Source: Dactylorhiza incarnata (lineage: Eukaryota > Streptophyta > Magnoliopsida > Asparagales > Orchidaceae). Taken from it: 64,000 nt of DNA. A program made the position numbers and the translations under genes. Of the stretch, positions 22,083-32,774 are shown piece after piece. The notes beneath the pieces were generated by a model. The model saw nothing but the letters and a program-made list of their open reading frames with translations, did not search any database and was not told the DNA's origin. The stretch spans positions 2,638,001 through 2,702,000 of the forward strand of contig JAWHQI010000239.1 in the NCBI GenBank assembly GCA_033032865.1. The letters are read 5' to 3'. The stretch's first letter is position 1. The number at the start of each line of letters is the position of its first letter.

Positions 22083-25000
22083 ATGGCTGATCTAATGTAC
22101 AAAATCGTTATCTGTGAGGATAAGGTGACTGACCAAAAGAAAAAGAAGGTTCGTCGGACTAAGAAGACCGAGCATCCTGAAAAACCGTACTTGGCCATCG
22201 AAAAGATCTTTGCAAAGCCCAAAGTGGGTAGCTCCAACCCCCCTCTGATTAATCCGTCCGCCCCTTTTGATAAGGCGGGCTCAAGTATCGTCACGCCGAA
22301 GATCGGAGATGATGCTCCCTTTGACATCGTATTCTCCCCTTCCGAGAATCCTCATTTGAAGATAAATGACGGAGAGGAAGGGGTGGTTAACTCCCCGAAG
22401 CCGGACGGGTTGACTACCCCGTCGGTGGTGGTTATCGAAGACAACTCCAGCCGATCTCAACAGGCCGACCCAAAGTCAGCCAAGAAGAGGAAGAGAGCCG
22501 AAACAATGCGGATAGAATAACCAGGAAAGCCAAGAAGTTGAGGGCCAAAAATAAAGCGGCCTCCACGAGATCAACCTCGTCCAGCCTCCAAAACAAGCCG
22601 CTCGAAAAGGAAGTCGCTGAAGTGTAGGTCACCGCTTCCGAAAAGCCGGACAAGTTGCTTTTCAACTCTGTGACTAGCATATCAGTTAGCGATATCCTTA
22701 AGAATTTGGCCGCCTTGGAGAGGCAGGACAAGCTACTTGACACCCCCGCGATCAGAAGCGAAGCCGGCCATCCTGGTGAGGATCCGATTGTACCGGAGGA
22801 AACCGAGACGAGAAAAGGATCTTTCGAAGAAAGCGGGATGAAATTAATGAAGATAAAGGCCGAGGAGCTGAGACGGTCTCTTGAAAAGCCGCGACCGTCA
22901 GACCCCCTAGCAAATGGTAAACGTGATGCGGGTTATCATCTTGTTCGATTCTTTAGAATGTGACATCGAAAAATTGATTTGATGCTGAATCCGCTGCCGA
23001 GCTATTTTCCATCCGCAATTCAAACTTCTGCCATCAAACAAAGGCAAAATGAATGATTTTGGAGGGAGCAGCGCCGAAGAATGGATCCCGAGCAGTCGAG
23101 GCGGCCTATGCATTCAAGCATTAATCTTGTAGTATTTTGTGTTGTGTTATTCGTTTCCGACTGTGCTAACCGCACTTTCTTTATTGTAGATAATATGGAT
23201 CAAGTCATGAAGCCGGGCGATCTGACGGCTAGCCTCCCTCCACTGCTTCCCCCAGCACCAAGAGTCTCATTGAACTTAACTTTTGGAGTAGAGGAGTTGG
23301 CCGACTTCAAGGGCCTCCTTGATACCTTGAAAGAGAGGGTGAAGGATCTTGAAGATCAGGGGAGGCCGCTCGGGCTGTGTTGGAGGCCAAGAAGAAGGCG
23401 CGACTAGAAAAAGAGAAGGTGCTGCTGGAGAAAAACACCATCCTGACCGCGCGACTCAACAAAGAGAAGAAGGTGGTCCTGAAGCTTGAAGACGACTGCA
23501 AAAACTATCGAGAGAAATATATACATATGATAGGGAAGTCGGCGGAATCTGGCGACCCGTGAACACTAGTGATGAAAGCCGCGTACATCGAGCTACCCAA
23601 CTATTGGGGAGACCTCAAATCCCCCACCGAAAAGGGTGGCCGATCCTATGATCGCTATTGAAGAGGACTCCACGACACTTCCCGTTCGTATTATTCTTGC
23701 TGTGCGGTTAGAGCGGGATGTTGTGCGGCTACACAACATGATCAACCACCTTCACCATAGTGTCAGCCAGATGTATAATCTTCTCCTCCAAACCGGCGAC
23801 CAGGTCGCTCGTCTTCATCGCGAACATCCTTCCCCCGAGCATTGCCAACCGTGAGCGGCTTTAATTTGAAGTCAATGTGTCTATAATGTTAATTATTTGG
23901 TCCTTGGGACAATCTGGATGTTGGGTGCTTATTTGACGATATTTTATTTTTTGATGCATTTGGATGTTTATATAGTCTGTACGGCTTGCGTTGAATGCAT
24001 GCGGTCTTTGCTTTTAAATTTTTAGAATATTTTTGATGTCTTTGAACCGCTTTGTAAGTCATGCGGCTTGTGTTGTATGCTTGCGGCTTTTCTGTTATAC
24101 AATGTCATGAATATGCAGGTTAATAGCCGCGCGGTTTAAGATAGTTAGCCGTGACCAAGTTTTGTTATTTGCATGTCATTGAAATCTATAAGTAGCAGAC
24201 TCTTCGAAGGCATTTCCATAATATGCATGATGCGGGCTAAGGTTAAGTTGATGCGGTCTGAAAAGGTAGCAGCCGTCGAAACTAACGCGGCCTTAGCATT
24301 CCATTCGGCCGACCATAAGGAGTGTCGTCTGACTCAAGCGGAGTTGGACAATTTTGTGGAGAAGCGCATAGCGGGTTGCAGCTTACTCGCGTGGCTTCCG
24401 TTGCGCGATGAGTGAATCAATTCGTCAACTCCCTCCCAAATCGCCGGTCCAATCGACCATTTTGAAAATGGCTTCAAGTTTCAGCTTCCGCTTGAAGTCA
24501 TTACCATTTTTGATCATTACGGAGTTGTTCCCGGACAACTTCCGCTGAACTCCATAGCCTCAATCTTTGGCTTCATCTCCTACCTGCGGTCTGAAGGAGT
24601 CCGCTTCTCCATCAACCTGTTCACGAAGTTTTTCTCCGTACGGTCTATCCCAGACGCCGGAACAAAAATATTTAGAGGGCATCTCTACTTTCGATGCAGG
24701 GGGATGAAGATCGTTAACCTGGCGAATAAGATCGCGAGTTGGGTCGGAGAGGTACTTAATCTTTGAGGGCCAGCTCGGGTTGTTGCAAGTTAACCCGCAG
24801 GTGCGGGAAGAGGAGGTTTTCTGGCAGCGAGATGTCAAAGCAGTCGAGCTGGAGATCTATACGTTCCTCAAGAATGCACGGCGAGATGTGAACCATTACA
24901 TCCCACTGCTTGCTGAATTAGAACAAATCTGGCCTGAGGACAGTAAGTTTTCCACGACCGGCTTCTTGTGACCGGGCGACCTATTTTAGTAACCCTTTAG

Positions 25001-26087
25001 CTTTGTTTTACAACAATTGTTGTTGTACCGAAGAACAAACCGGTCAGCCCGGGCAGCCTGGCTCTGACTCAGAAGTAGAGGAGGTGGACGAAAAGCAGGC
25101 CGCAAGTGTCTGAAGAGGAGGACTCGGCTTCTCTGGCGAGTTCGATCCCCTCCACTTCTGCGGCAACCCTAAGGATCTGCGCGGCGATCCGACCTTGCAC
25201 TGGAACCCAGATGGCGACTGCATACAAGTATCAACTGCCCTCCCCTATTGGGGGAGCAAAAAAATAATCTGCCATGCTATAGCCGCCGGTGCTACAATGT
25301 ATGGCCGGAAAACTCTCAAAAAACTTAAAGATGTTCCGGAGGAAGAGCTCGCCAAGTTAGCCACCTAGGTTAGCGCAAGGAGTTTTGCGACTAACCATTT
25401 CATGGGCCTATCATACAGGCTGCTAATATCGGCACATAGTCATTTAGAGAAGACATGTGCTGAGCAGGCAAAGGAGATAGCGCGGTTAAAAGAAGCTGAG
25501 TTGGTAAGTTATCACCTGATGAACATTTATGCTGTCTGATTTTCTCAAACTGTGCGGTCTAACCTTTTTCTCTTTTTCAGAAACAATATGACATCGATAA
25601 TCCGGACTTCCAAGATGAGGTATTTCTCCATGTCGCCAAGGGGATCGATGTCGCCTTAGACCGCTTGAGAGAGCACGACGGTCTGTCTTCGGGCTTCGAG
25701 GACTTCAGCTTCTCGAATGTTTCATCCCGAAAGTAGAAGTTAGATGACATTACCCACAGAGCAAAGGTTAAAGACATGGTGGATCCTAGTAGCTCGATAG
25801 AAGAGGAGGATGATGAGGATGAAACCGTTGTAGAAAATGAATCCACTGTAGAGCAAGAGGCCGCTGATGATGATGAAGCCGCTGCTGATGATGGAGGGAG
25901 TTCGGCTTCTGAAGCCGATACCACCGAAGGGGAGACCGATCGGGTTGAGAGCCCGAAGGCTTCAGGCTCGAGCAGTGATTTATCAAGTTCCTCGTCGGGT
26001 AGCAAAGATTATTCGCCCGACGTCGATATTGATGGTGGAGGAGACTCAAGCTCTTCTATGGCCAAATGGCTAAATTCGGGCGATTAG
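22083..26087 (+). pseudogene. Antisense accessory gene of Tat-B (Transposase_28-like), multi-exon, degraded
   Basis: It runs opposite to gag-pol between integrase and the 3' LTR. The start MADLMYKIVICED leads a Lys-rich N-terminus. Later parts are coiled coil (23377-23562), then LTQAELDNFVEKR and a hydrophobic domain at 24440-24765 (FQLPLEVITIFDHYGVVPGQ) resembling the Pfam family called putative gypsy type transposon (Transposase_28, PF04195; recalled, not searched). A second coil (25440-25503), an intron (25504-25580) and an acidic, Ser-rich tail ending LNSGD at 26087 follow. In-frame stops at about 24413, 25366 and 25735 disable it. Other exon borders are not resolved; candidate sites include GTAAGT near 24941 and an acceptor near 23189. 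Function unknown. Confidence 0.6.
25504..25580 (+). other. 77-bp GT-AG intron in the Tat-B antisense gene
   Basis: Donor gctgagttg/gtaagtt, acceptor tctttttcag/aaacaa. Splicing keeps frame from ...ARLKEAEL to KQYDIDNP. The intron in Tat-C (50713-50789) has the same length and borders, so it predates the split of the two copies. Confidence 0.75.
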
Positions 26088-26984
26088 TGTTTTTTGTGTT
26101 TAGAATTTCTTTACAAATCCGACGGCTTAAATTTGTTAGCCGGTCGGTCTGAATTATTGTAAGTACATATTTTGAGAATGAATGAAAGATATTACATGTT
26201 CAGCTCTGTTTTTGCGACATACTTGTGAATGTTCTCATATGATTATTATTCTCTTTCAACTGCAAGTTTTTCCTTTAATCCACCAGAATATTAAGTCGTG
26301 CAGTCTGAAATTAATTCGCACGGCTAGAAGTTTGAGCTCATTATGCGGGGATTTCAAATAAATAACTACCTGAATATCATGGAATGTTGCTCAGACGGTT
26401 TATTCCCTTAGTTTTGAGATCGACACCGATTCAGTGAATATAAATCACAGCCTGAAACCGCTAGATATAATAAATAAATCTTGATCGTAAGTTTATGCGG
26501 TTTAAGATATATCCCGGACGACTAATAACCCATGTTTATTCGAGAACTTTGAGATGTAAAAGTGTATCAAGCCGCGCGGTTACTTCATAACTCGTTCAAC
26601 TATCTATGTAAATCCCAAATACTTAGAAATCTTAATAACTTCCTGATAGAATGGGGCATGTATGAATAATGATTATCAAGATATGTGAGCACTGCTCATC
26701 CCGAGCGGCATATGTAGAGATAATAGTCAATAAGTCGTAAGGTCAGCATGTAATCTGGGCGACTAATTACCAGAGTTGAGCAACATTTATCACTGCAAGA
26801 ACAACCCATGGTCGATTTCTTATGGACGAATTGGTTCTAACCGAGCAAATAAGATTTTATTAATAAATAGTGCTAGCTCGCAGTAGTGTAATCAGATTAA
26901 TCATAAACCGATAATGTAAACCGATCGATAAGTATTATGATTGACAACCTGCTAGAAACACTACCTTATGGTATCCTGTAATAA
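26088..26984. other. Noncoding region of Tat-B between antisense gene and solo LTR
   Basis: AT-rich with repeated (g)cggtctgaa and gcggtttaag-like words. It aligns with 51306-52310 of Tat-C. No coding signal is conserved. It should hold the 3' end of the antisense transcript; no definite poly(A) signal is assigned. Confidence 0.5.
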
Positions 26985-26989
26985 CCTGC

Positions 26990-28184
26990 TGATGGCGACT
27001 GCCACCATGACGGCCAACTTGAAGACGAAGATGACGGACACGACATGGTTGGTCATGGAATTGCGACGGAAGACGATGATGACGGCCCACCGGCTAAAGA
27101 CATTCGGCGCCGAGGCGGCCACGGCTACAACCTTCGTCCACGCCGCAAGAATTAATTAATTATAATATTTTGCTAAGTTATGTTTTATTTTAATTTAAAT
27201 ATGACATTGCATTTATGTGTTTTATTTTTGAACTATTGGTGTGCGTATAGCGCTATGTTTGGAGTGCTAATAGCACTTATGTTGTAAGGCCTATATAAGG
27301 CTAAGTATTGAACTAAAAAGGTAGAATATTATTTGCTTTGAAAATTGCCTAAACCTAATTTCTTTCCTCCTCTCCTCTCCCTCTCATCTTGCCGCCGCCC
27401 CCCCTCTTGGGTCTTCCAAGATTTCGGCCTCCTCTCTCCCCCTCTCTCTCAATCTCTTTCTCTCCAACTCTCTTTCCGTTACTTCTACTCCCACCTCATA
27501 TTACATCCTCCCTACGAGATCTCCTTCAACGAATCTTCTCTAACCGACCACTATCGGAGGAGAAGGTAACAAGTGCAAGAGTCTACGGTGTGGGTGAATC
27601 TCTCCGGTGCAAAGGCGAGAAAGACGAACGAGTTTCTTCATCATTTGGAGCCCCTTCCGTGATCCAAAGGAGAGCGATTATTTTTCTAGTGGATCCAATA
27701 TCTCGGATCTACGTTCCGAGAGGGGTAACGAAATTTCTACTCAAGAGATCTCTTTTCTTAGATCGTTTTGTGGTGGACGATTTTAGCGTGATTTCTCGAA
27801 GCAAGAAAATTGCTCGCGGTGTTTTCTTTGATAGATTTGTTTTTTTTGTTTGATCTTCCGGAAACTTTCGAAAGGATTGGCGAACCTTGTTATTTTCTTG
27901 TTGGGGAAAGATCAACCGTTTGCGAATCGGTTTTATTTTGGTGGATCTTTCTTTGGTACAACAACGCTCGTTCGGACGCAAATATTCGTCCTTTTAGCTT
28001 GATCGGATCTTGGCCTCTAGCCGTGATACGATCTCTAGCGGGTTGGCTATCCGCACGTTAGCGCGAGAAATAAATAACCCAATTGTACCGCTGCGTTTAG
28101 TTATTGTACCGAGTCGAGAGAGTGTAAGGTGTCGAGGTTATTCTAAACGTCACCCGTGTAGGCTCTTAGGAACGTGCTACATCA
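26990..28184 (+). mobile_element. Solo LTR inside Tat-B
   Basis: Tat-C has continuous sequence here (aataacctgctttctagc, near 52310), while Tat-B carries 1195 extra bases starting TGATGGCG and ending GCTACATCA, flanked by a perfect 5-bp duplication cctgc (26985-26989 and 28185-28189). TG...CA ends, a 5-bp duplication, a TATA box (27293) and absence of genes define a solo LTR, left by recombination between the two LTRs of a full element. No other member of this family is in the window. Orientation is inferred from the TATA box. Confidence 0.85.
27293..27300 (+). promoter_or_regulatory. TATA box in the solo LTR
   Basis: ggcctatataaggc on the plus strand, followed by a CT-rich leader-like region (27360-27480). 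Confidence 0.5.
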
Positions 28185-28432
28185 CCTGCGTTCTAGCCTT
28201 AAAGCTTGATTTATTCTAACCGTTCGGCTAGCATATTATGTTGTTGTTTCTCGTAATTCTCATTCAAGCCGACCGGCTTAAGAGATCATATCGCCTGGCC
28301 TTAAAGTCATATCTTTTAAACCGGGTAATCAAATGATCATACCTGTTAAATACCGCTCCTCCCAAATGATCATAAAAACCATGAGGGAAAAACATCTTTT
28401 TGTAAAGAAATAAAAAAATTACAGACTCAGAT

Positions 28433-28765
28433 GACCAAGTAGGCAGGTGCGCTTAGGTAGCGAGCATTGCATTCCTTAAGTGACCATAAGAGCTGTAAGA
28501 GTTTCAATGGCTCAACTGCTCTCTCGCCTAGGGTTATAAGCTAAGTTAATCAATTGGGCAGGTGTGGTTATGCAGCGGGGGCTTTACCGACATTGCTTTC
28601 CTCAGAGAGATCAACATAGTTGTGGGTCCCCTGTAGGCACCACTCGAGATTACCTTAGGAGTATTTGATGGTTACAAACTAAGATGATTAGTTGGGCAGC
28701 TGTGGTTATGCCGCGGGGGCTATACCGACATTGCTTTCCTCAGAAAGATCACCAAAGCTGTAACT
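28433..28765. repeat. Three-unit tandem repeat downstream of Tat-B pol
   Basis: The unit contains gggcaggtgtggttatgc ... accgacattgctttcctcag and occurs at about 28440, 28556 and 28693 (spacing roughly 116-137 bp). The same three units are in Tat-C at 52565-52880. It lies in the 3' untranslated part of the sense transcript. Confidence 0.65.
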
Positions 28766-29149
28766 ATATCCCTTTCGCGGCATGATAGAGCTAATAGTCA
28801 CCTGGACCTCCCTTGATGCAGAGGTGTGTTAGATACCGTCCAGGATCCAAAATTCTCAAGACCTCCGCACGAGAATTGGCAAGCTTCCACTACACGTGTC
28901 GAAAACTCCCCGCTACACGTGGTCCTCGTGGTATTACGCTAATGACTACAATCCGAGGGGGTTCAAGAAGAACTTGGTGATGCCTCCAAGGTTCAGCGAG
29001 AGATATATATAAAAATTACAATCATTAGATAGAGAAACGTGTCTATATGGGGCTTCTCATTGAATATCCAAAATGCAAATAGTGAAAAGAGGACATTTTT
29101 AAGGATAGAATCGTTTGAAATCATCACCACTCCAAGTGTGTGAGATGTC

Positions 29150-30287
29150 TTACCCATCACTTGTCTGGAGGCGATTAGCCCCACTCTTTAGTGCTTCCTT
29201 GATGATGAATGGTCCTGCCCAGTTAGGATTTAATTTTCTAACAATACCTTTCCTCGCTGCAGCATCCACCTTTTTTAATACGACATCTCCGACTGCGAAT
29301 TGTTTAACTCTGACATTCTTATAAAAATGTCTGGTCATTCTCCAGTTTACTTCCGCCTGCCTGATAGTTTCTTTAACTTGGAGTTCTTCAATGAAATCCA
29401 GACTATATTTTATCACTTCATCATTGGCCTCTATCCAAGCTTCCTCCCTTTGTTTTGTGTACATAACCCTGGGACTGGTTACTTCGAATTCTACTGGAAT
29501 GAGCGCTTCTGAACAATGAGATAACTTGAATGGTGTTTCTCCTGTGGCCGAATTCGGAGTAGTTCGAAGAGTCCAAAGGACTGAAGGTAGTTCCTCTGCC
29601 CAGTTCCCTCTTTAATTCAGAACCTTCTTCTGCAAAAGGTATAAGATATGCTTATTCGCAGCCTCTACCTTCCCATTACTTCTTGGATGGTGCACTGAGG
29701 AGAATCGGAAATCTATTACAATCTGATCGCAGAAACTGATCATCTCCAGATTGTTGATTGAGGACCATTATCGGTGACAATAGCAAACGGGATTCCATGT
29801 TGGCAGACAATTTCTCCCCAAATAATTTTTTTGACAACCTGTGTGGTAGTTTTTGCCAATGTCTTTGCTTCAATCCACTTGCAAAAATAATCAATCATGA
29901 CGATTATGAATTAGCGTTGCCCACTAGCGGTTGGGAAGGAACCGATAAGATCCATCCCCCAAACTGCAAATGGCCAAGGTGCTGTTATCAATCTTAGCGA
30001 CTGGGCTGGTCGAAGTCGAATTGGAGCAAACTTTTGACATTGAAGACATCGCCTGGCGAACGCTTTTGCATCTTTCCTCATTGTTGTCCAAAAATATCCT
30101 TGTATTAGGATTCTCTTCTCTAGATTTTTTTCCCCGGAATGACTTCAACATTCTCCTAAATGTACCTCTTGAAGTATCACAGGAATTTCCTCTTCTGAAA
30201 CACATCTTGCCTGGGGAGAAATGAGAGTCTTTTTGTACAAAATGCCTGCCAACAAACAATAATAGGCTACCTATCTCCTGAATCTTC
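29150..30287 (-). pseudogene. Tat-B integrase, frameshifted
   Basis: It inserts element DNA into chromosomes. In minus-strand order: a zinc-region remnant (RRCLQCQKF, about 30045), the catalytic core start (PWPFAVWGMDLIGSF, about 29960, first Asp of the DDE triad), then frameshifts near 29905. The C-terminus (29464-29150) is DFIEELQVKETIRQAEV ... FAVGDVVLKKV ... LNPNWAGPF, the Gypsy integrase C-terminal fold. Tat-C shows the same order with fewer breaks. Confidence 0.75.
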
Positions 30288-30830
30288 TCATTTTTTTATG
30301 GATGAATGGAATTCCCCTTTAGAAAAGTACAGCTCGTAGGGGTCATTCCAAGAAGGATGCTGATCAATTTGCATTAATTCTCCTTCTTCTGTTGTTGGAT
30401 AGAAAAGTTCAGAGATCACTCCCCCTGACGGAAGGCCAAACTTTGAAAACTCATCTTCTTCTTCATTTTGTGTTCTCAGAATATGCTCGATGATAAATGA
30501 TTTAAATTTTCCGATCTCTTCTTTGGCTAATAATAGATTTATTCTCAGTATTGGCTCCCTGGTCTCGAAGTTTCCCAATACTTGTGATTCCATTACCAGA
30601 GAGTCTGTTTTAACATGCACTTGTTCTATTCCAAGCTCTTTCGCAAGTCTTAGACAGGCCAAGAGTGTTTCATACTCTGCTTGGTTGTTCGTGACCGGAA
30701 AAAAGAACTTGATAGCTTGTTCTAATTTGATGTCGTTTGGACTGATCAAGACGACTCTGGCTCCCATGGAGTTTTTACCCGAGGCTCCATCTACATAGAT
30801 AATACAGGCCTAAGTAGATCTTTCAATCTG
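30288..30830 (-). pseudogene. Tat-B archaeal-type RNase H (second RNase H)
   Basis: It begins with a YVDGASG-like motif (about 30795; here IIYVDGASGKNS) and has TNNQAEYETLLACLRLAKEL followed by KTDSLVMESQV, the catalytic D/E/D residues of the archaeal-type RNase H fold. A second RNase H after the usual one defines the Tat lineage. A stop (near 30812) separates it from the RT-RNase H stretch. The trailing segment to 30288 is the linker to integrase. Confidence 0.75.
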
Positions 30831-31940
30831 CTCGGGACCAATTTCCATTGTGTCTACCAGAAAATTCGCCAATACTTGTGCCTTGATTGCTGTTATGGGA
30901 ATATAAGATATTTCGAATTCGCTCAGCTCTATGGCCCATTTAGCTAATCTTCTTGAATGTTCTGTTTTTTCTAGAATACTTCTCAGAGGATGGTCCGAAA
31001 CCACCTGAATTAGATGGGCTTGGAAGTAAGGGCGTAGTCTATGAGACAACATAACCAGAGCTAGAGCTAGCTTCTCCAAAATTGAATATCTAGTTTCCGC
31101 ATCCTTGAGAATGTGGCTGACATAATAGATAGGAAACTGCTTTTTCTTCTCCTCCCGGATGAGGACGGAGCTTACTGCATCTGGCTCAACCCCTAAGTAT
31201 AAGAATAATATTTCCCCTTCGCGGGGGCTTTGGAGTAAAAGGGTTGATGTCAATTGTATCATCAGTTGTTCGAAAGCATTGTTACACTCCTCATTCCACT
31301 CGAATTTGGATCCTCTCCGGAGTGTTTTAAAGAACGGAGCGCTATTATCCCCGGACATAGAGATAAATCGGCTCAGGCCTGCTAACCTTCCTCCCAGTTG
31401 TTGAACTTCTTTTGGATTGCGAGGAGGGGCCATGTCAAGAATAGCCTTCACCTTATCAGGATTTGGTGCAACGTCATCCGGGGTGAGAAGAGGTCCGGGG
31501 AACTTTCCTTTATTTGCTCCAAATACACATTCCAATGGATTCAATTTTAATTTGAACCTCTGTAGAGTAGCGAACGTCTCTACGAGGTCTTTCAAATGTA
31601 TTGAAAAGGTTTTGCTTTTTACAAGGAGATCATCGACATAGACCTCAAGGTTCCTCCCCTTTTGTTGCTTAAAGACCGTATCCATCATTCTTTGATATGT
31701 TGCGCCCGCATTTTTGAGACCAAAGGGCATTACTAGGTAGCAATAACAACAGTCATTCGTGATGAAAGACGTATGAGGGATGTCAGGCTTATGCATTTTA
31801 ATTTGGTGATACCCAGAAAATGCATCTAGAAAGCTCATAAAATTATATCCAACCGCGGAATCAACTAAAACATCTATCAGAGGGAAGGGGCAACCATAAT
31901 TAGGACATGTTTTATTGAGCTTTGTGAAATCTACAGACAT
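30810..31940 (-). pseudogene. Tat-B reverse transcriptase and first RNase H
   Basis: A 376-residue open stretch. RT motifs: SFLDAFSGYHQIKM (catalytic Asp), LVMPFGLKNAGATYQRMMD, and the active site EVYVDDLLVKS. Thumb and connection follow (LGGRLAGLSRFIS), then RNase H (FLYLGVEPDAVSSVLIREE ... YSILEKLALALVM ... VVSDHPL). The RT N-terminus continues upstream in another frame (32137-31931, WMSNIVMVKKS), so one frameshift exists near 31935. Confidence 0.85.
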
Positions 31941-32045
31941 CCGCCAGTTCCCCCTGACTTTTTCACCATTACAATATTTGACATCCAGGTGGGGTATTGA
32001 ATTTCAGAAATAAAATTTGCTTTAAGGAGTTTGGCATCTTCTTCT

Positions 32046-32774
32046 TTAATTGGTACTGCGAGCTTGGTTGCCACCTCCCTTTTTTTGCTCATGAATTGGC
32101 TTGAAGTCAGGAGAAACGTTGAGATGATGGCAAGCAATGTCCGGCTCCTCTCCAGGCATATCTTCTGCCGACCAGGCGAAGACGTCCAAATTCTCCAAGA
32201 GGTAGGAGCTCAGTTGAACTTTTTCTTCTTCAGGCAGCTCCACATTAATGATAAGTTTCTTCTCTTCCCCTTCAGCAATGGGTACTTCTTTGGTCACCTG
32301 GAAACATTCCAGGTGAGCCCCTTCTCGGTCTTTATTTTCCTCAACCACTTCCGGAAGCTTGGCAACTTCGAGGATGTCAACTGGAAGTTCGGGAAGTGGA
32401 GTGTCGGTAATCATATTGACAATTTTTACATAGCACTCCCGAGCCACTTTTGGATCACTTCGGATTTGGTAATGCCTTCCTTCAGCTGCAAACTTGAGAG
32501 CTAGATGGAAAGTAGACACCACCGCTCGATAGACATTCAGAACGGGCCTTCCGAAGATGGCGCAATAACTGCTCGGGGCATCTACTAGCACAAAGTTGAC
32601 CAACTTTGTTATTCCTCCCAAGGATACCAAAAGCTTCACGCATCCTTCTACTTCCTTCTTCTCTCTCGAGAAGTCATAGAGAGTCCCTTCGGAGGAAAGC
32701 AAAGTCTTTCTAGTCTTTAGGGCTTCAAAGGTCGGGCGGAAGAGGAGATTGACCGAGCTACCAGTGTCAATCAA
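32046..32774 (-). pseudogene. Tat-B aspartic protease and RT N-terminal linker
   Basis: MIDTGSSVNLLFRPTFEALK carries the DTGS catalytic motif of retropepsins, and SYCAIFGRPVLN is the flap-distal block. It processes Gag-Pol. The stretch runs on to YLLENLDVFAWSAEDMPG, the usual lead-in to RT in plant Gypsy. It overlaps the end of gag by a few bases in another frame. Confidence 0.8.

Noticed and set aside
25577..26049. Serine-rich minus-strand ORFs
   Set aside because: Shadow of the acidic tail of the antisense gene.
22083..26087. Captured host gene transduced by Tat-B
   Set aside because: A homologous gene with the same intron is in Tat-C and the type is known as an accessory ORF of such elements; capture, if any, was ancient.
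27389..27853. 154-codon ORF as a host gene
   Set aside because: Inside the solo LTR, with no domain; CT-rich leader-like sequence.
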